A model generated the notes under the pieces. That model saw only the letters and a list, made by a program, of their open reading frames with translations, did not search any database and was not told where the DNA came from. From VXOZ01 sp965220045 (GTDB taxonomy: Bacteria; Chloroflexota; UBA11872; VXOZ01): a DNA stretch of 64,000 bases. Within the stretch, counting starts at the first letter, position 1; every line of letters starts with the position of its first letter. Both the position numbers and the translations under genes were made by a program. This document shows, one piece after another, positions 1 through 8,825 of this stretch. The stretch spans positions 1,736,001-1,800,000 of the forward strand of contig OZ244803.1 in NCBI GenBank assembly GCA_965220045.1, in the 5' to 3' direction.

Positions 1-1
1 C

Positions 2-385
2 AAGCACAGCGACTGCCATCTACGCTTCGCGGTGTACCTCGAAGGCGGCGAGCTGATCCTCAGCTACGATCCCGACGGTGTGCGACGTCTCACGCTCTGG
101 CAGGCTGGCAAGAAGGAAGGCACGCTCCTCGTTGAAGATGATCCCAGCAAGGCCGACCAAATGGATGCCTTCAGCGCGCGCAAGAACTTTGCCGGCGAAT
201 GCGAGCACTTCATCGACTGCATCGTGAACGACAGAACCCCGCTTACCAACGGCGTGGAGTCGAAAAAGTCGATGGAAGCCATCATCGCCGCCTACCACGG
301 CGAGGATTACGGGATGATCGCGGATCTGCCCCTCGAAAACGTGCGGCCCCAGATGATCTGGCGCAGGACGGACGAGGTCTGGTAG
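2..385 (+). CDS. Gfo/Idh/MocA-family oxidoreductase, C-terminal part
   Basis: The reading frame is open from the first complete codon of the window, so this is the 3' end of a gene that begins upstream; about 127 residues are visible. The stretch around GECEHFIDCIVNDRTP followed by an AI-type helix (SKKSMEAIIAAYHG) is the usual C-terminal signature of Gfo/Idh/MocA NAD(P)-dependent sugar or inositol dehydrogenases; the NAD-binding N-terminal Rossmann half lies outside the window. Likely a cytoplasmic oxidoreductase of sugar or polyol metabolism. The exact substrate cannot be told. It is followed by two palindromic repeats, so it probably ends its transcription unit. Confidence 0.75.
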   Translation, partial: KHSDCHLRFAVYLEGGELILSYDPDGVRRLTLWQAGKKEGTLLVEDDPSKADQMDAFSARKNFAGECEHFIDCIVNDRTPLTNGVESKKSMEAIIAAYHGEDYGMIADLPLENVRPQMIWRRTDEVW

Positions 386-447
386 AGCCCGGCATATCGT
401 GGGTGTAGCCCGCGCACATTTTGATCCAACGATGACCCGAAACATGC

Positions 448-475
448 GTAGGGGCACGATATATCGTGCCCCTAC
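448..475. repeat. 28-bp perfect palindrome, GTAG-footed family, copy 1
   Basis: The left half is GTAGGGGCACGATA and the right half is its exact reverse complement. An identical copy lies at 8610-8637 and a sister palindrome with a different core at 494-521. It sits just after a gene end, so it could form a hairpin in the transcript. Probably a REP-like or non-autonomous mobile palindrome. Confidence 0.85.
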
Positions 476-493
476 ATTTGTTTTCATCTATAA

Positions 494-521
494 GTAGGGG
501 CGGTTCGCGAACCGCCCCTAC
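494..521. repeat. 28-bp perfect palindrome, GTAG-footed family, variant core
   Basis: The left half is GTAGGGGCGGTTCG, exactly mirrored on the right. It shares the outer GTAGGGGC arms with the palindromes at 448-475 and 8610-8637 but has a different inner core. It lies between two converging genes and could act as a bidirectional terminator-like hairpin, although no T-run follows. Confidence 0.85.
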
Positions 522-555
522 GTGAGCCGCATTGCGCCGATCAAATGCCAATTGC

Positions 556-1815
556 TTATACCAGCGGATCGAGAATGCTCTCATACCCGGGCACAAAGAG
601 GCGTTGATACGTACGTTCGGCCTGAAAGTCGGTCATGGTGGCGATGTAGTCAGTGGCCACGCGCCGGCGCTGAGTATCGTCTCTGGCCGCACCAAAACTA
701 TCCTGAAACTCCAGGGGATACATGGCCGCGCTTGCCTCATCCTGGAAGACAGTAAAGAGCCGTTCAACCATGTGGCGCGCTCTATGTGCCAGCGTCGTCA
801 CCCGGGGTTCGGCAAACACCAAGACAAAGGCGACCTGTTTGAGCACTTCGCAACGCCGTTCCTGAGCGTCTGGGACCATTAGGCCGTAGCGATAGCGTTC
901 TGATAGTGTCTCCGACCATCCCAGACGCGGCGCGCCCTGAGCGCAGCGCACAAATTCATTGATCAAACGCGAAGTCAGGTCCTTAAGCGCGGCGCGCACG
1001 TGACGCGGCGTCGGCAAGCCTTCCAACTCAATTAAGCGGGCAGCCAGCCAGTCCAATTCGCGCACCACGTCATCAGACGACCAGGCGCGTCCGCGTTCCT
1101 CCGCTTCTGCATGGACCCTCCGTATGACCGCATCCTGGTTGGAAGGTCGCCGCAGGTGCTGCAGCGAGATCATGCCAACATGGATGCCGTCTTCAAGGTC
1201 GTGGGCAGAGTAGGCCACGTCATCGGCCCAATTCATGATCTGGCACTCGAACGACCGCTCTTCCGCCGAACCGTTTTCACAGGCCCACGCGAGCAGTGGC
1301 GCGTCTGCGGCGTAGCAGGACTTTCCCTGCTCGGTCTGAGCGCCATGGATTGCCTTGTATTTGAGGAGGCCGTCCAGCACGCTCCGCGAGAGGTTTAGTC
1401 CAGGATAGCGGTCCGACTTGACTTCAAGGTGCGTCAGAACACGCAGGTTTTGCGCATTGGCCTCAAAGTTGCCATGGCACGCCATGCGGGCTCGCAGTAC
1501 TTGCTCACCGTAGTGGCCGAACGGCGGATGGCCGATGTCATGGGCCAGACAGATTGCTTCGACCAAGGAAGGATCGACGCCCAGCCGCATCGCCAGTCCT
1601 TTGCCGATCTGCGCCACCTCCAGCGAGTGCGTCAGCCGCGTGCGGAAGAAGTCGCCGTAGCGCACGCCAAACACCTGAGTCTTCCCTTGCAGCCGGCGGA
1701 AGGCAGCGCTGTGAATGATGCGCGCGCGGTCCCGCTCGAATTCTTCCCGCTCGTCCGCTTCCTTCGCTTCCTCCGGATGGAAGCGTGCGCGGTCATGCGT
1801 CGTGTACTCAATCAT
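556..1815 (-). CDS. dgt: dGTPase-like deoxynucleoside triphosphate triphosphohydrolase (HD domain)
   Basis: Hydrolyses dNTPs, classically dGTP, to the nucleoside plus tripolyphosphate, in the cytoplasm, to balance DNA precursor pools. The N-terminal block with FERDRARIIHSAAFRRL and QGKTQV is the family hallmark; metal-binding residues follow as RLTHSLEV (His about 63) and the HD pair in LAHDIGHPPFGHYGEQ (about 92-93), with a later NWADDVAYSAHDLED block carrying the last Asp. About 419 residues, normal for the family. The frame is open back to 1875, but the first 20 residues look unconserved and the ATG at 1815 directly precedes the conserved region; neither start has a strong ribosome-binding site. 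Stands alone, converging with the upstream oxidoreductase. Confidence 0.85.
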   Translation of the reverse strand: MIEYTTHDRARFHPEEAKEADEREEFERDRARIIHSAAFRRLQGKTQVFGVRYGDFFRTRLTHSLEVAQIGKGLAMRLGVDPSLVEAICLAHDIGHPPFGHYGEQVLRARMACHGNFEANAQNLRVLTHLEVKSDRYPGLNLSRSVLDGLLKYKAIHGAQTEQGKSCYAADAPLLAWACENGSAEERSFECQIMNWADDVAYSAHDLEDGIHVGMISLQHLRRPSNQDAVIRRVHAEAEERGRAWSSDDVVRELDWLAARLIELEGLPTPRHVRAALKDLTSRLINEFVRCAQGAPRLGWSETLSERYRYGLMVPDAQERRCEVLKQVAFVLVFAEPRVTTLAHRARHMVERLFTVFQDEASAAMYPLEFQDSFGAARDDTQRRRVATDYIATMTDFQAERTYQRLFVPGYESILDPLV

Positions 1816-1992
1816 GTTTCTTGCCCATGCGATTTGGAATGGTAGCTCCCGGCGCAAGATCCCCCACTCAATCATGCATGTCTACCATAGTCCGAAGGAG
1901 CGGCCCCCTACAACCGCTCCGCGCTAGTCCCAGCACTTGCCAACCCTGTTGCCGCGAGAGGCGGACCTGCCAGATAGCAATTGCGTAAGAGT

Positions 1993-2021
1993 TTGACAAA
2001 CATACTGCCACTTCTTATCCT
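1993..2021 (+). promoter_or_regulatory. predicted sigma-70 promoter of the symporter gene
   Basis: A perfect -35 box TTGACA at 1993-1998, a 17-base spacer and a -10 box TATCCT at 2016-2021. It lies about 50 bases before the GTG start at 2071 and on the correct strand. Confidence 0.65.
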
Positions 2022-2070
2022 AGAGCCATCATTTTGTGGTACAGCGTTGTAGTGCAAAGGTTGATTTGCC

Positions 2071-3585
2071 GTGTCGCAGCTAGATCAATCGCTCCTCATC
2101 TTCTTCATCATCTACGTGCTTGCGGTGATAGGCATTTCGCTCTACCGCACCACCCAGGCGCAAGAAATGGCAGACCACGTGCTGGCGGGCCGGCGCGTGG
2201 GCGCTATTACAACCGGCCTGAGCGCCAGCTCGTCATTGGAGCGGGGTTGGGCGTTGTTCATCTTGCCCGCCATTGCCTTTGGGCTTCGCTTCCTGGTGGT
2301 GGGAATGGCAATTGCGATCATTATTGGCCTCTGGGCGTCGTGGAAGTTGATTGGACCCCGGCTGCGCCGCTTCACTTTCGCGGCCCAGAATGCGCTCACC
2401 CTACCGGAGTTCTTGGAGCGGCGCTTTGATGACCGCACCGGCATCCTACGCGTCCTTGCGGCCGTCCTGACGCTGCTATTTGTCCTCTTCTATGTAAGCG
2501 CGGGCATCATGGCCGGCGGCGTCTTATTCAATATTGCGTTCGATGTGAGCAACGAGGTTGGCGGTCTGATCACAGTACTCGTCGTGTTGGCGTACATCTT
2601 TATCGGTGGCTACGTGGTTGTCGCGCGCACGGATGTCTTTCAAAGCATCATCACGTTGGTTGGCGTGGTGGTTCTGGCAGTTGCCGTGTACGTGGTGACT
2701 GATAACGCGACTGCAGGCATTGCAGACTCCTTTGGTGATGAATTCGATTCCCTTGGCGAGAGGGCGAATGTATTCATCTTTGCGCTCTTCTTGGTGGCTA
2801 CGGTGCAGGGAGCGTTTGGCGCACAGCGGCTTTTGCAGCGCTTTATGGCGGCAAAGAGCGAAGAAATCATGGATGCCAGCCGCAGACTGAGCACGCTGTG
2901 GATTTTCGTCATATTCGCCTTTAGCGTCGTGCTCGGAGTCTTTGCCGAGAACGCCTTGCCGCAAGGGGGAATTCGCCTTATTATGTCCGGCGGTTCAGCC
3001 AGCGAGAATGGGATTCAGTTCTTCTACTGGCTGGCAGATCTCATTGATAGTCCCATTCTTGGCGCTATCGCCCTCACGGCCGTCGTCGCTGCGGTGATGA
3101 GCACGATTGACTCCCAGATGCTCATTGGCGCCAGCGTAGCCGCCTCCGACCTGCCGCTGGTGCGGCGCTATGCGCAGCGCAAGCGCTTTGAGTTCGTGCT
3201 GGGCGCCTACATGCGCGTCTGGATCGGCCGTCTGATGCTCCTTCTCATCGGCCTCGCTGCTTGGCTGCTGGCCATGAGCCAGCCCAACTCGATCGTTACC
3301 TTCCTTGTATACGCCTGGTTAGGCACGGGTTGTACGTTTGGGCCGGTTGTCTTCTTGTCACTCTATTGGCGCCGCTTCAACCTCTATGGCGCGATGGCCG
3401 CCCTTCTTGCAGGCGGGCTCCTGACGCTCGTGTGCGCGTTCATGGATGTGAGGTTCTTGGTCTTTGGCGCACTCTCACTCGGCGTATTGCCACTCGCGGT
3501 GCTGGTCACGCTGGTAACCAAGGCGCCCTCTGACGAAGTGCAAGAGGCTTTCGATCAGGGCATTGCCGAGACTGAGGCCGCGTAG
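2071..3585 (+). CDS. sodium:solute symporter (SSS family) membrane protein
   Basis: A 504-residue polytopic membrane protein of the sodium/solute symporter (PutP/SglT-like) family, expected to import a small organic solute with Na+. The sequence shows about 12-13 hydrophobic segments, starting with SLLIFFIIYVLAVIGISLY, and a GRRVGAITTGLSASSSLERGW region typical of the first broken helix that binds sodium. A later AVMSTIDSQMLIGAS matches the SSS pattern with a Ser/Thr-rich sodium site. The start is GTG at 2071, just before the first helix; the upstream promoter supports it. No partner genes adjoin it, so the substrate is not indicated. Confidence 0.85.
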   Translation: MSQLDQSLLIFFIIYVLAVIGISLYRTTQAQEMADHVLAGRRVGAITTGLSASSSLERGWALFILPAIAFGLRFLVVGMAIAIIIGLWASWKLIGPRLRRFTFAAQNALTLPEFLERRFDDRTGILRVLAAVLTLLFVLFYVSAGIMAGGVLFNIAFDVSNEVGGLITVLVVLAYIFIGGYVVVARTDVFQSIITLVGVVVLAVAVYVVTDNATAGIADSFGDEFDSLGERANVFIFALFLVATVQGAFGAQRLLQRFMAAKSEEIMDASRRLSTLWIFVIFAFSVVLGVFAENALPQGGIRLIMSGGSASENGIQFFYWLADLIDSPILGAIALTAVVAAVMSTIDSQMLIGASVAASDLPLVRRYAQRKRFEFVLGAYMRVWIGRLMLLLIGLAAWLLAMSQPNSIVTFLVYAWLGTGCTFGPVVFLSLYWRRFNLYGAMAALLAGGLLTLVCAFMDVRFLVFGALSLGVLPLAVLVTLVTKAPSDEVQEAFDQGIAETEAA

Positions 3586-4028
3586 GCATGCTCCGGGCTT
3601 GTCTCCTCTAAAGGTTCGACAAGCTTCTCGCCGGCGCTATGAAAGCAGTTGCCTGGATTGCGGTGAATTCCAGACGTTGTCTGGACCATCCTTCAATCCG
3701 ATAGTTGTCCCACAAGCGGATAGCGCGCCTGCCAAGACGAGGCAAGTTGAATACGGAATGTCACAGCACCGAGCGCAGCAGTAGATTCGAGTATTGAACA
3801 GGGTAGGCTCTTCTACTGTGCAAGTATTCTGCAGGCATTTACCAGGCTGACTTGCGGGATTTGGGGCACTGTGCAAGGGACATACCGCCCGCGCAGCCAG
3901 CTTCAAGGCCTATGACACAACACCCATGACCGGACCCGTTCCCTGTCCCTCTACTCGCTCATCTCTGCTATGGTATTCACAGTCAATTGCAGAGCCTGAC
4001 ACCACTCCACACGACCGCGAGTAGTCCA
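3586..4028. other. intergenic region with a small hairpin
   Basis: About 440 bases without a convincing gene. The only structure I see is a 7-bp inverted repeat TCCAGAC/GTCTGGA with a 3-base loop at 3669-3685, not followed by a T-run. Small ORFs here have no recognisable content or ribosome-binding sites. Confidence 0.5.
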
Positions 4029-4940
4029 ATGAATACCGGCCAACCCAAGAACATCACCTGGAATCTCGAAACACCTTCAACCCCGTGGACGAGACGCGAC
4101 TCGATGGGGTCGGCGGTGTTCCACGACAAAATGTGGATCTTCGGCGGCTTCATTCCCACACGTGTTAACGATGTCTGGTCGTCAACCGACGGCGTAAGGT
4201 GGGAAGAGGTCACGCCTTCCGCGCCCTGGCGCAAGCGAAATCTCCCTTGTACGCTTGTTTACGACGACAAAGTCTGGATCTTCGGCGGCGCAGACAAACC
4301 GGATATCTCCCTCAACGATGTCTGGGTTTCCTTCAACGGTAAAGACTGGGTGGCGGCCACGGAGAGCGCGCCTTGGGGTCCGAGATCAGCAGCCTCTGCA
4401 GTCGTCTACGACGGTAGAATGTGGCTGTTCGGCGGCTTTGACATTGAGAAGTTCCACCACTATCAAGACGTCTGGACATCCACCGACGGCGAGAACTGGG
4501 ACTTGGTTACCGAACACGCGCCGTGGAGCGCCCGCAGCATGCACACGTCGGTCGTCTTCAACGGCAAGATGTGGCTCATGGGCGGCGGTGTGTACAACAC
4601 GAACTACCCGAACAACACCGTCGTCAACCACAACGACGTCTGGTGCACCACCGACGGCAAGTCGTGGGAGATGGTCGCAGTGGCCGCGGCCTGGGAAGAG
4701 CGGCGCTTCCACGCATCAGCGGTCTATGACGACAAGATGTGGATCATCGGGGGTCACCACAACGGCAACCGCAACGACGTGTGGTTCTCTCCGGATGGCG
4801 CACACTGGACGGAAGCCGTCGGCGATCCCATCTGGCCCATTCGCCATGCGCCAGTCTGCCTGACCTACCACGACAAGCTGTGGCTCATCGGCGGCTTTGG
4901 CGACACCCTCTACAACGACGTGTGGTCGTTCCAGCGGTAG
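4029..4940 (+). CDS. kelch-repeat beta-propeller protein
   Basis: About 303 residues with six repeats, each carrying a MWIFGG-type strand (WIFGG, WIFGG, WLFGG, WLMGG, WIIGG, WLIGG) and an NDVW motif followed by a DG-W turn. Six blades suggest one complete propeller. There is no signal peptide, so it probably stays in the cytoplasm or is released in an unknown way. The frame opens at a TTG at 3987, but the ATG at 4029 gives a cleaner N-terminus. Propellers of this kind bind proteins or sugars; some are sialic-acid mutarotases, but nothing here proves that. The next gene starts only 5 bases downstream, so the two are probably co-expressed. Confidence 0.8.
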   Translation: MNTGQPKNITWNLETPSTPWTRRDSMGSAVFHDKMWIFGGFIPTRVNDVWSSTDGVRWEEVTPSAPWRKRNLPCTLVYDDKVWIFGGADKPDISLNDVWVSFNGKDWVAATESAPWGPRSAASAVVYDGRMWLFGGFDIEKFHHYQDVWTSTDGENWDLVTEHAPWSARSMHTSVVFNGKMWLMGGGVYNTNYPNNTVVNHNDVWCTTDGKSWEMVAVAAAWEERRFHASAVYDDKMWIIGGHHNGNRNDVWFSPDGAHWTEAVGDPIWPIRHAPVCLTYHDKLWLIGGFGDTLYNDVWSFQR

Positions 4941-4945
4941 ACCAC

Positions 4946-6814
4946 ATGAGAATCACCGCCGGCCCCTATCTGCAGAATGTGGCGCGCGATGCCGTTACCA
5001 TCATGTGGCACACCGACGGGCCTGCCACTTCTCTCGTGGAGTACGAACGGACCGCGCGGCTGGGCTGGAGCGCGTACGAAGGCAGGCCGGAGCCGACGTA
5101 TCCCTGCCGCAATGAAAACCGTGAACGGTGCACGATTCACGCCGTGCGTCTCACGGGCCTAGAGCCAGAACAGGGCTACTTCTACCGAGTCTCTTCCTCC
5201 TTCCCCGATAACTCTCGCGAAACTCAGCCAGAAAACTGGAATCCAACCGATCCGGCGCCATCCGCCCACTCTCCCTTGGATGCGCAATCCGCCTGCTCCC
5301 CGGTTACGCCATCCGCTCCCTCTCCCTCGGATGCACAATCCGCTCCCTCGGCCGCGCAATCTGCCCCCTCTTCCTCGGCGCTGCAATCTGCTCCCTCTCC
5401 CTGGGGAGAGGGCCGGGGTGAGGGGCTCTCCGCACCTGCCGACCCGGCGTATGCAGGTCTCTCTCCCAGCAGAGGAACGGTCACCTCTGCCGGCGCCAGC
5501 TTTCGCACCGCCGTCCGTGAAGACTCGCCCTTCTCTTTCGCTACCTACGGTGACAGCCTGCGCGTCAATGAAGTGCACCGGCGCAATGCGGACCTTGCCC
5601 GCGCGTACCGGGCGGACATTTGTGTCGCTGCGGGGGATCACGCGCAAGACGAGATTGGCAGGTTTGGCGACTTCTTTGCCTGTACGGAGAACCTGCTACC
5701 GTACGCGCCCTGGTTCGCCGCCATGGGCAACCATGATTCGCCCAATGAAGGGTATTTTCGCTATTTCAATTTCCCGGACCCGCACTACTGGTACTCCTTC
5801 AACTACGGCGCGGCGCACTTTATCGTGCTCAACAGCAACATGGACTACCGGCCGGGTTCCGAGCAATGGCACTGGCTGGAGCACGACCTCAAGACCTTTC
5901 AAGACGCGCGCTGGAAATTCGTCGTCTTCCATCATCCGCCCTATTGCTCGAACAACTGCGAGATTTCGGCGACCCGCGTGCTGTGCCCGCTCTTCGAACG
6001 CTACGGCGTAGACATCGTGTACACCGCTCACGCGACGATCTACGAGCGGTTTCACCCGATGTGCGGTGGCCGCTACGACAGCGAGAAGGGGGTCGTGTAT
6101 TTCGTTTCCGGCGGAGGTGGCTACGATATGAGCCTCTCACCCAGCGAGCTCTGGGACCATTTGCACCCTACGTCCGCACTTGCGAAGCCAACGAATCACT
6201 TCTTGTTGACCTCGGTTGCGCCGGATGAATGCCAAGTAAGAGCGATTGATGCCGACGGCAATCTGTTCGACACGCTGACGCTCAGCAAAGCACCTGGCCT
6301 CGTTGAATCACTACCCGCAGCGAGTCCGCAACTGCCCTACCCCGACCTCTCGCCCGCCGGCACGGTGGTCGCAGGCTTCGCGGAAGGTGAGGTCCGCTGG
6401 GTGCTGCCGCGGAGCCAATTCGCACCCGACACCGCTGTGGTGCGCTCCAGCGATCAGAGCATCCGCTGGCAGAACTGCGGCGATGTGCCCGTGATTCCGG
6501 CAATCCGCAGGGTACTGAAGGACGACGGCAAGGCATTGGCGGCCGTGGCTGGCAAGCGGTACCAGCTATCAGCGTGGGTGCGGACAGAGAATGTGGACGG
6601 CGGGGCTACCGTGTCCTTGGAGTGGAATGGCGACATGGGCTTCCTCGGTCGCGTGCAGTCGCAGCCACAGGCCGGAACCCGTGTCTGGATACACCTCGCA
6701 GTCACAACGCCCGTCTTACCGGACTACGTCTATTGCTGCCGGGTCGTGCTCTCCGCTCTACCGGGATCGCGAGGCACGGCCTGGTTCGATGGCATTGCGA
6801 TTTCCGAGGTCTAG
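4946..6814 (+). CDS. purple-acid-phosphatase-like metallophosphoesterase with C-terminal jelly-roll-like module
   Basis: About 622 residues: an N-terminal fibronectin-III-like domain (about 1-85) starting RITAGPYLQNV, a Ser/Ala/Pro-rich linker (about 94-178), a calcineurin-like phosphoesterase domain (about 195-430) and a C-terminal module resembling carbohydrate-binding jelly rolls (about 510-620). Metal motifs visible: YGDS, AAGDHAQ, MGNHDSP and VVFHHPPY. The final motif, normally GHxH followed by YER, reads AHATIYER, so one expected histidine is Thr. That may lower or alter activity. I place the start at the ATG at 4946; a longer open frame upstream overlaps the kelch gene and is a shadow. 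No signal peptide is visible. The linker contains a genomic repeat (5391-5425) read in frame. Confidence 0.8.
   Translation: MRITAGPYLQNVARDAVTIMWHTDGPATSLVEYERTARLGWSAYEGRPEPTYPCRNENRERCTIHAVRLTGLEPEQGYFYRVSSSFPDNSRETQPENWNPTDPAPSAHSPLDAQSACSPVTPSAPSPSDAQSAPSAAQSAPSSSALQSAPSPWGEGRGEGLSAPADPAYAGLSPSRGTVTSAGASFRTAVREDSPFSFATYGDSLRVNEVHRRNADLARAYRADICVAAGDHAQDEIGRFGDFFACTENLLPYAPWFAAMGNHDSPNEGYFRYFNFPDPHYWYSFNYGAAHFIVLNSNMDYRPGSEQWHWLEHDLKTFQDARWKFVVFHHPPYCSNNCEISATRVLCPLFERYGVDIVYTAHATIYERFHPMCGGRYDSEKGVVYFVSGGGGYDMSLSPSELWDHLHPTSALAKPTNHFLLTSVAPDECQVRAIDADGNLFDTLTLSKAPGLVESLPAASPQLPYPDLSPAGTVVAGFAEGEVRWVLPRSQFAPDTAVVRSSDQSIRWQNCGDVPVIPAIRRVLKDDGKALAAVAGKRYQLSAWVRTENVDGGATVSLEWNGDMGFLGRVQSQPQAGTRVWIHLAVTTPVLPDYVYCCRVVLSALPGSRGTAWFDGIAISEV
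5391..5425. repeat. dispersed CCCTCTCCC repeat inside a coding region
   Basis: CTCCCTCTCCC followed by GGGAGAGGG and a GGGGTGAGGG tail. The same element occurs between genes at 33747-33780 and, as the bare hairpin, at 51131-51152. Here it is translated in frame as part of the phosphatase linker, downstream of imperfect roughly 30-base repeats with the same C-rich core. Confidence 0.8.
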
Positions 6815-7166
6815 CCAGATAGTCCGCCAGCAACGCCGTAAGTCTTGATTTAATGTTCCTGTGCGAAGGAACCTTTCTCTCTGGATTCAAGGGTTTCCGC
6901 GCTTCTCCTCGCGCTACCGCGCGATACGTGCATTGAGGGGATTCGACAGGGGTTTGGGGGTAAAAGAGAGACGTCCACACCGCATTCTGGTTGTTTCTGA
7001 ACCGTATTGACGACTGAAATCGCTTGTGCGATACTACTGCTACCCGAATCAGCGTGAGTATTGGGGGAAAGGAGGCTCTTCCGCCCAGTGGGCGCAAGTT
7101 CTAGACTGTGTAGTAATTTCATTGGCCGTCAATAGTGAATAGGCGGCCGACGTAGGAGAAGAAATA
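6815..7166. other. intergenic region upstream of binding protein
   Basis: About 350 bases. It holds a weak terminator-like hairpin GTTCCT/AGGAAC at 6855-6872 followed by a pyrimidine run, probably ending the phosphatase transcript, and a possible promoter with -35 TTGACG (7007-7012) and -10 GATACT (7030-7035) serving the next gene. Confidence 0.45.
7007..7035 (+). promoter_or_regulatory. possible promoter of the binding-protein gene
   Basis: -35 TTGACG, 17-base spacer, -10 GATACT (4 of 6 consensus). It leaves a leader of about 125 bases before the ATG at 7167, which has an AGGAG ribosome-binding site at 7154-7158. Confidence 0.4.
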
Positions 7167-8558
7167 ATGGAAGAGAAGCGCAACGTCTTTTCCCGCCGTG
7201 GTTTTCTGGCGGGTGCGGGCGGTCTTGGTGGCGTCGTCTTCTTGGCAGCCTGCGGTGCTGTGCCGGTAGCACAGACCGGCGAGATGGCTGAAGACAAAGA
7301 GCCGGAGCCCGAGGCCAAAGAAGAGATGGCGATGGAAGAGAAGATCATGCGGATTGACGAAACTTTCGTCGAGTCCGATGGTCGCTATCAGGCCTTCCGC
7401 AACACCTTGGCGCAGGCCGAGGAAGCGCTGGGCATCAAGACCGAGATCGTGCCCGGCGAATACAGCACGATTTGGGAGCGACGGCAGACGAACCATGCGG
7501 CCGGACAAGCCGACGTGGATCTCTCCATCAACCAGATCAACTGGTACGGCTATGGTGGCTTGCGGGGCATTTTCCCGGACCACATCCCCTACTTCCAGCG
7601 CGATAAGATTTCGCTGGAGGACTATTTCCAAGCCGACCTGCGCTCGTGGACCTGGCAGAACAAGCTCTACGCCGTGCCCATGCAGTCCGGCGGCGAGGTG
7701 GTGCTCTTCAACAAAGAGTACTTCGACGAAGCCGGCCTGAATTATCCCGGCGGTGATTGGACCTATGACGACCTGCTTTCCATGGCTGAGCGGCTCCATA
7801 AGCCGGACGACGGCCGGTGGGCGCTGCAAGTGGGCCAGAATAGCCTCTGGTACATGGGCGGCACCTTCCTGCTCAACTTTGGCGGGTCCATCATGAACGA
7901 GAACGACACCAAGGCGCTCTACGGTGAGGACCCATTGTCGCTGCGCGGCGCCCAGTTCAACGTCGATCTCCACCTCAAGCACCAGTACACACCTTCCGGC
8001 GATGACATCACGAAGGTCACTGGTGGTAGGTCCGGTATCGGCATCCTCGAAGTGAGAGCCCTTGCCATGGAGTTTAACGGCATGTTCCGTTACAACGCCG
8101 CCAAGAAGCACTTGGAGGACGCGTTGGACATCGCCATGCCGCCGCGGGACCAGAACCAGACTGCTACCCTGGTCGGGAATGGCTACTCTCTAATGACCCT
8201 CTCGCCGAACCAGGAGACTGCTTGGAGCTTCCTCAAGTACATCCATAGCGATGAGGGCGCTGAGGAATCCGACTACTTCGGCTTTATTGCATGGCCGCCG
8301 ATTATCCGGCACGGCCTGTTCCCGAAGTGGGCAGAACGTTACGAAGGCACACAGGTGGAGCAGGTTGTGAACGGTTGGGCCGCCGGCGGCCGCCCGTTCC
8401 CGCGTGTGCTGGAATTCAGCGAAGCCTTTGGCCCGTCTAACGCGCCCTGGTATCAAGCCCTACGCGGTGAAATCACCGTGGCCGAGGGTCTGCGCCAGTC
8501 CGCTGACATCCTCAACGAGGTCCTCGATCGCCGCCCCGAGGAGTATCGGGAGGCATAA
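7167..8558 (+). CDS. extracellular solute-binding lipoprotein (family 1, sugar type), Tat exported
   Basis: A 463-residue ABC-transporter substrate-binding protein. The N-terminus has a twin-arginine motif SRRGFLAG (Arg10-Arg11) and a lipobox ending LAAC with Cys29 as the lipid-anchored residue, followed by a Glu/Pro/Met-rich flexible tether to about residue 60. The rest fits family 1 binding proteins: an FNKEYFDEAGLNYPGGDWTYDD block and a WSFLKYIHSDEGAE block near the C-terminus. It would capture a sugar or similar solute outside the membrane. No permease or ATPase gene lies nearby, so its transporter must be encoded elsewhere. Confidence 0.88.
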   Translation: MEEKRNVFSRRGFLAGAGGLGGVVFLAACGAVPVAQTGEMAEDKEPEPEAKEEMAMEEKIMRIDETFVESDGRYQAFRNTLAQAEEALGIKTEIVPGEYSTIWERRQTNHAAGQADVDLSINQINWYGYGGLRGIFPDHIPYFQRDKISLEDYFQADLRSWTWQNKLYAVPMQSGGEVVLFNKEYFDEAGLNYPGGDWTYDDLLSMAERLHKPDDGRWALQVGQNSLWYMGGTFLLNFGGSIMNENDTKALYGEDPLSLRGAQFNVDLHLKHQYTPSGDDITKVTGGRSGIGILEVRALAMEFNGMFRYNAAKKHLEDALDIAMPPRDQNQTATLVGNGYSLMTLSPNQETAWSFLKYIHSDEGAEESDYFGFIAWPPIIRHGLFPKWAERYEGTQVEQVVNGWAAGGRPFPRVLEFSEAFGPSNAPWYQALRGEITVAEGLRQSADILNEVLDRRPEEYREA

Positions 8559-8609
8559 GCCCGAATCTTCGTCACGGCGAGACTGATCTCTTTGATCGGT
8601 TGAGAACAG

Positions 8610-8637
8610 GTAGGGGCACGATATATCGTGCCCCTAC
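8610..8637. repeat. 28-bp perfect palindrome, GTAG-footed family, copy 2
   Basis: Identical to the palindrome at 448-475. It lies 52 bases after the stop of the binding-protein gene, the same kind of place as the first copy (just behind a gene). Confidence 0.85.
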
Positions 8638-8825
8638 GCGCGTTAATTGGTCGCAGCGGGCGCTCCACACTCACCTACAGACGAGTGCAGCCTCTATCAG
8701 GTCTCCCAACATATCCCTACCAAACCGCAACGCGGGACTTGGCCTAACAGCGTCGCACTAATACTTCACTCCTGCCGTTGACCCCCTGCTTATTGGCAAC
8801 CGAGAGTTAATGGACTAGCGTCGAC

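Noticed and set aside
4739..4945. N-terminal extension of the phosphatase
   Set aside because: It overlaps the kelch gene in another frame and is Arg-rich; the ATG at 4946 begins the conserved domain.
7119..8111. 330-codon minus-strand ORF
   Set aside because: Antisense to the binding-protein gene, which has a signal peptide, lipobox and family motifs. The antisense product shows none.
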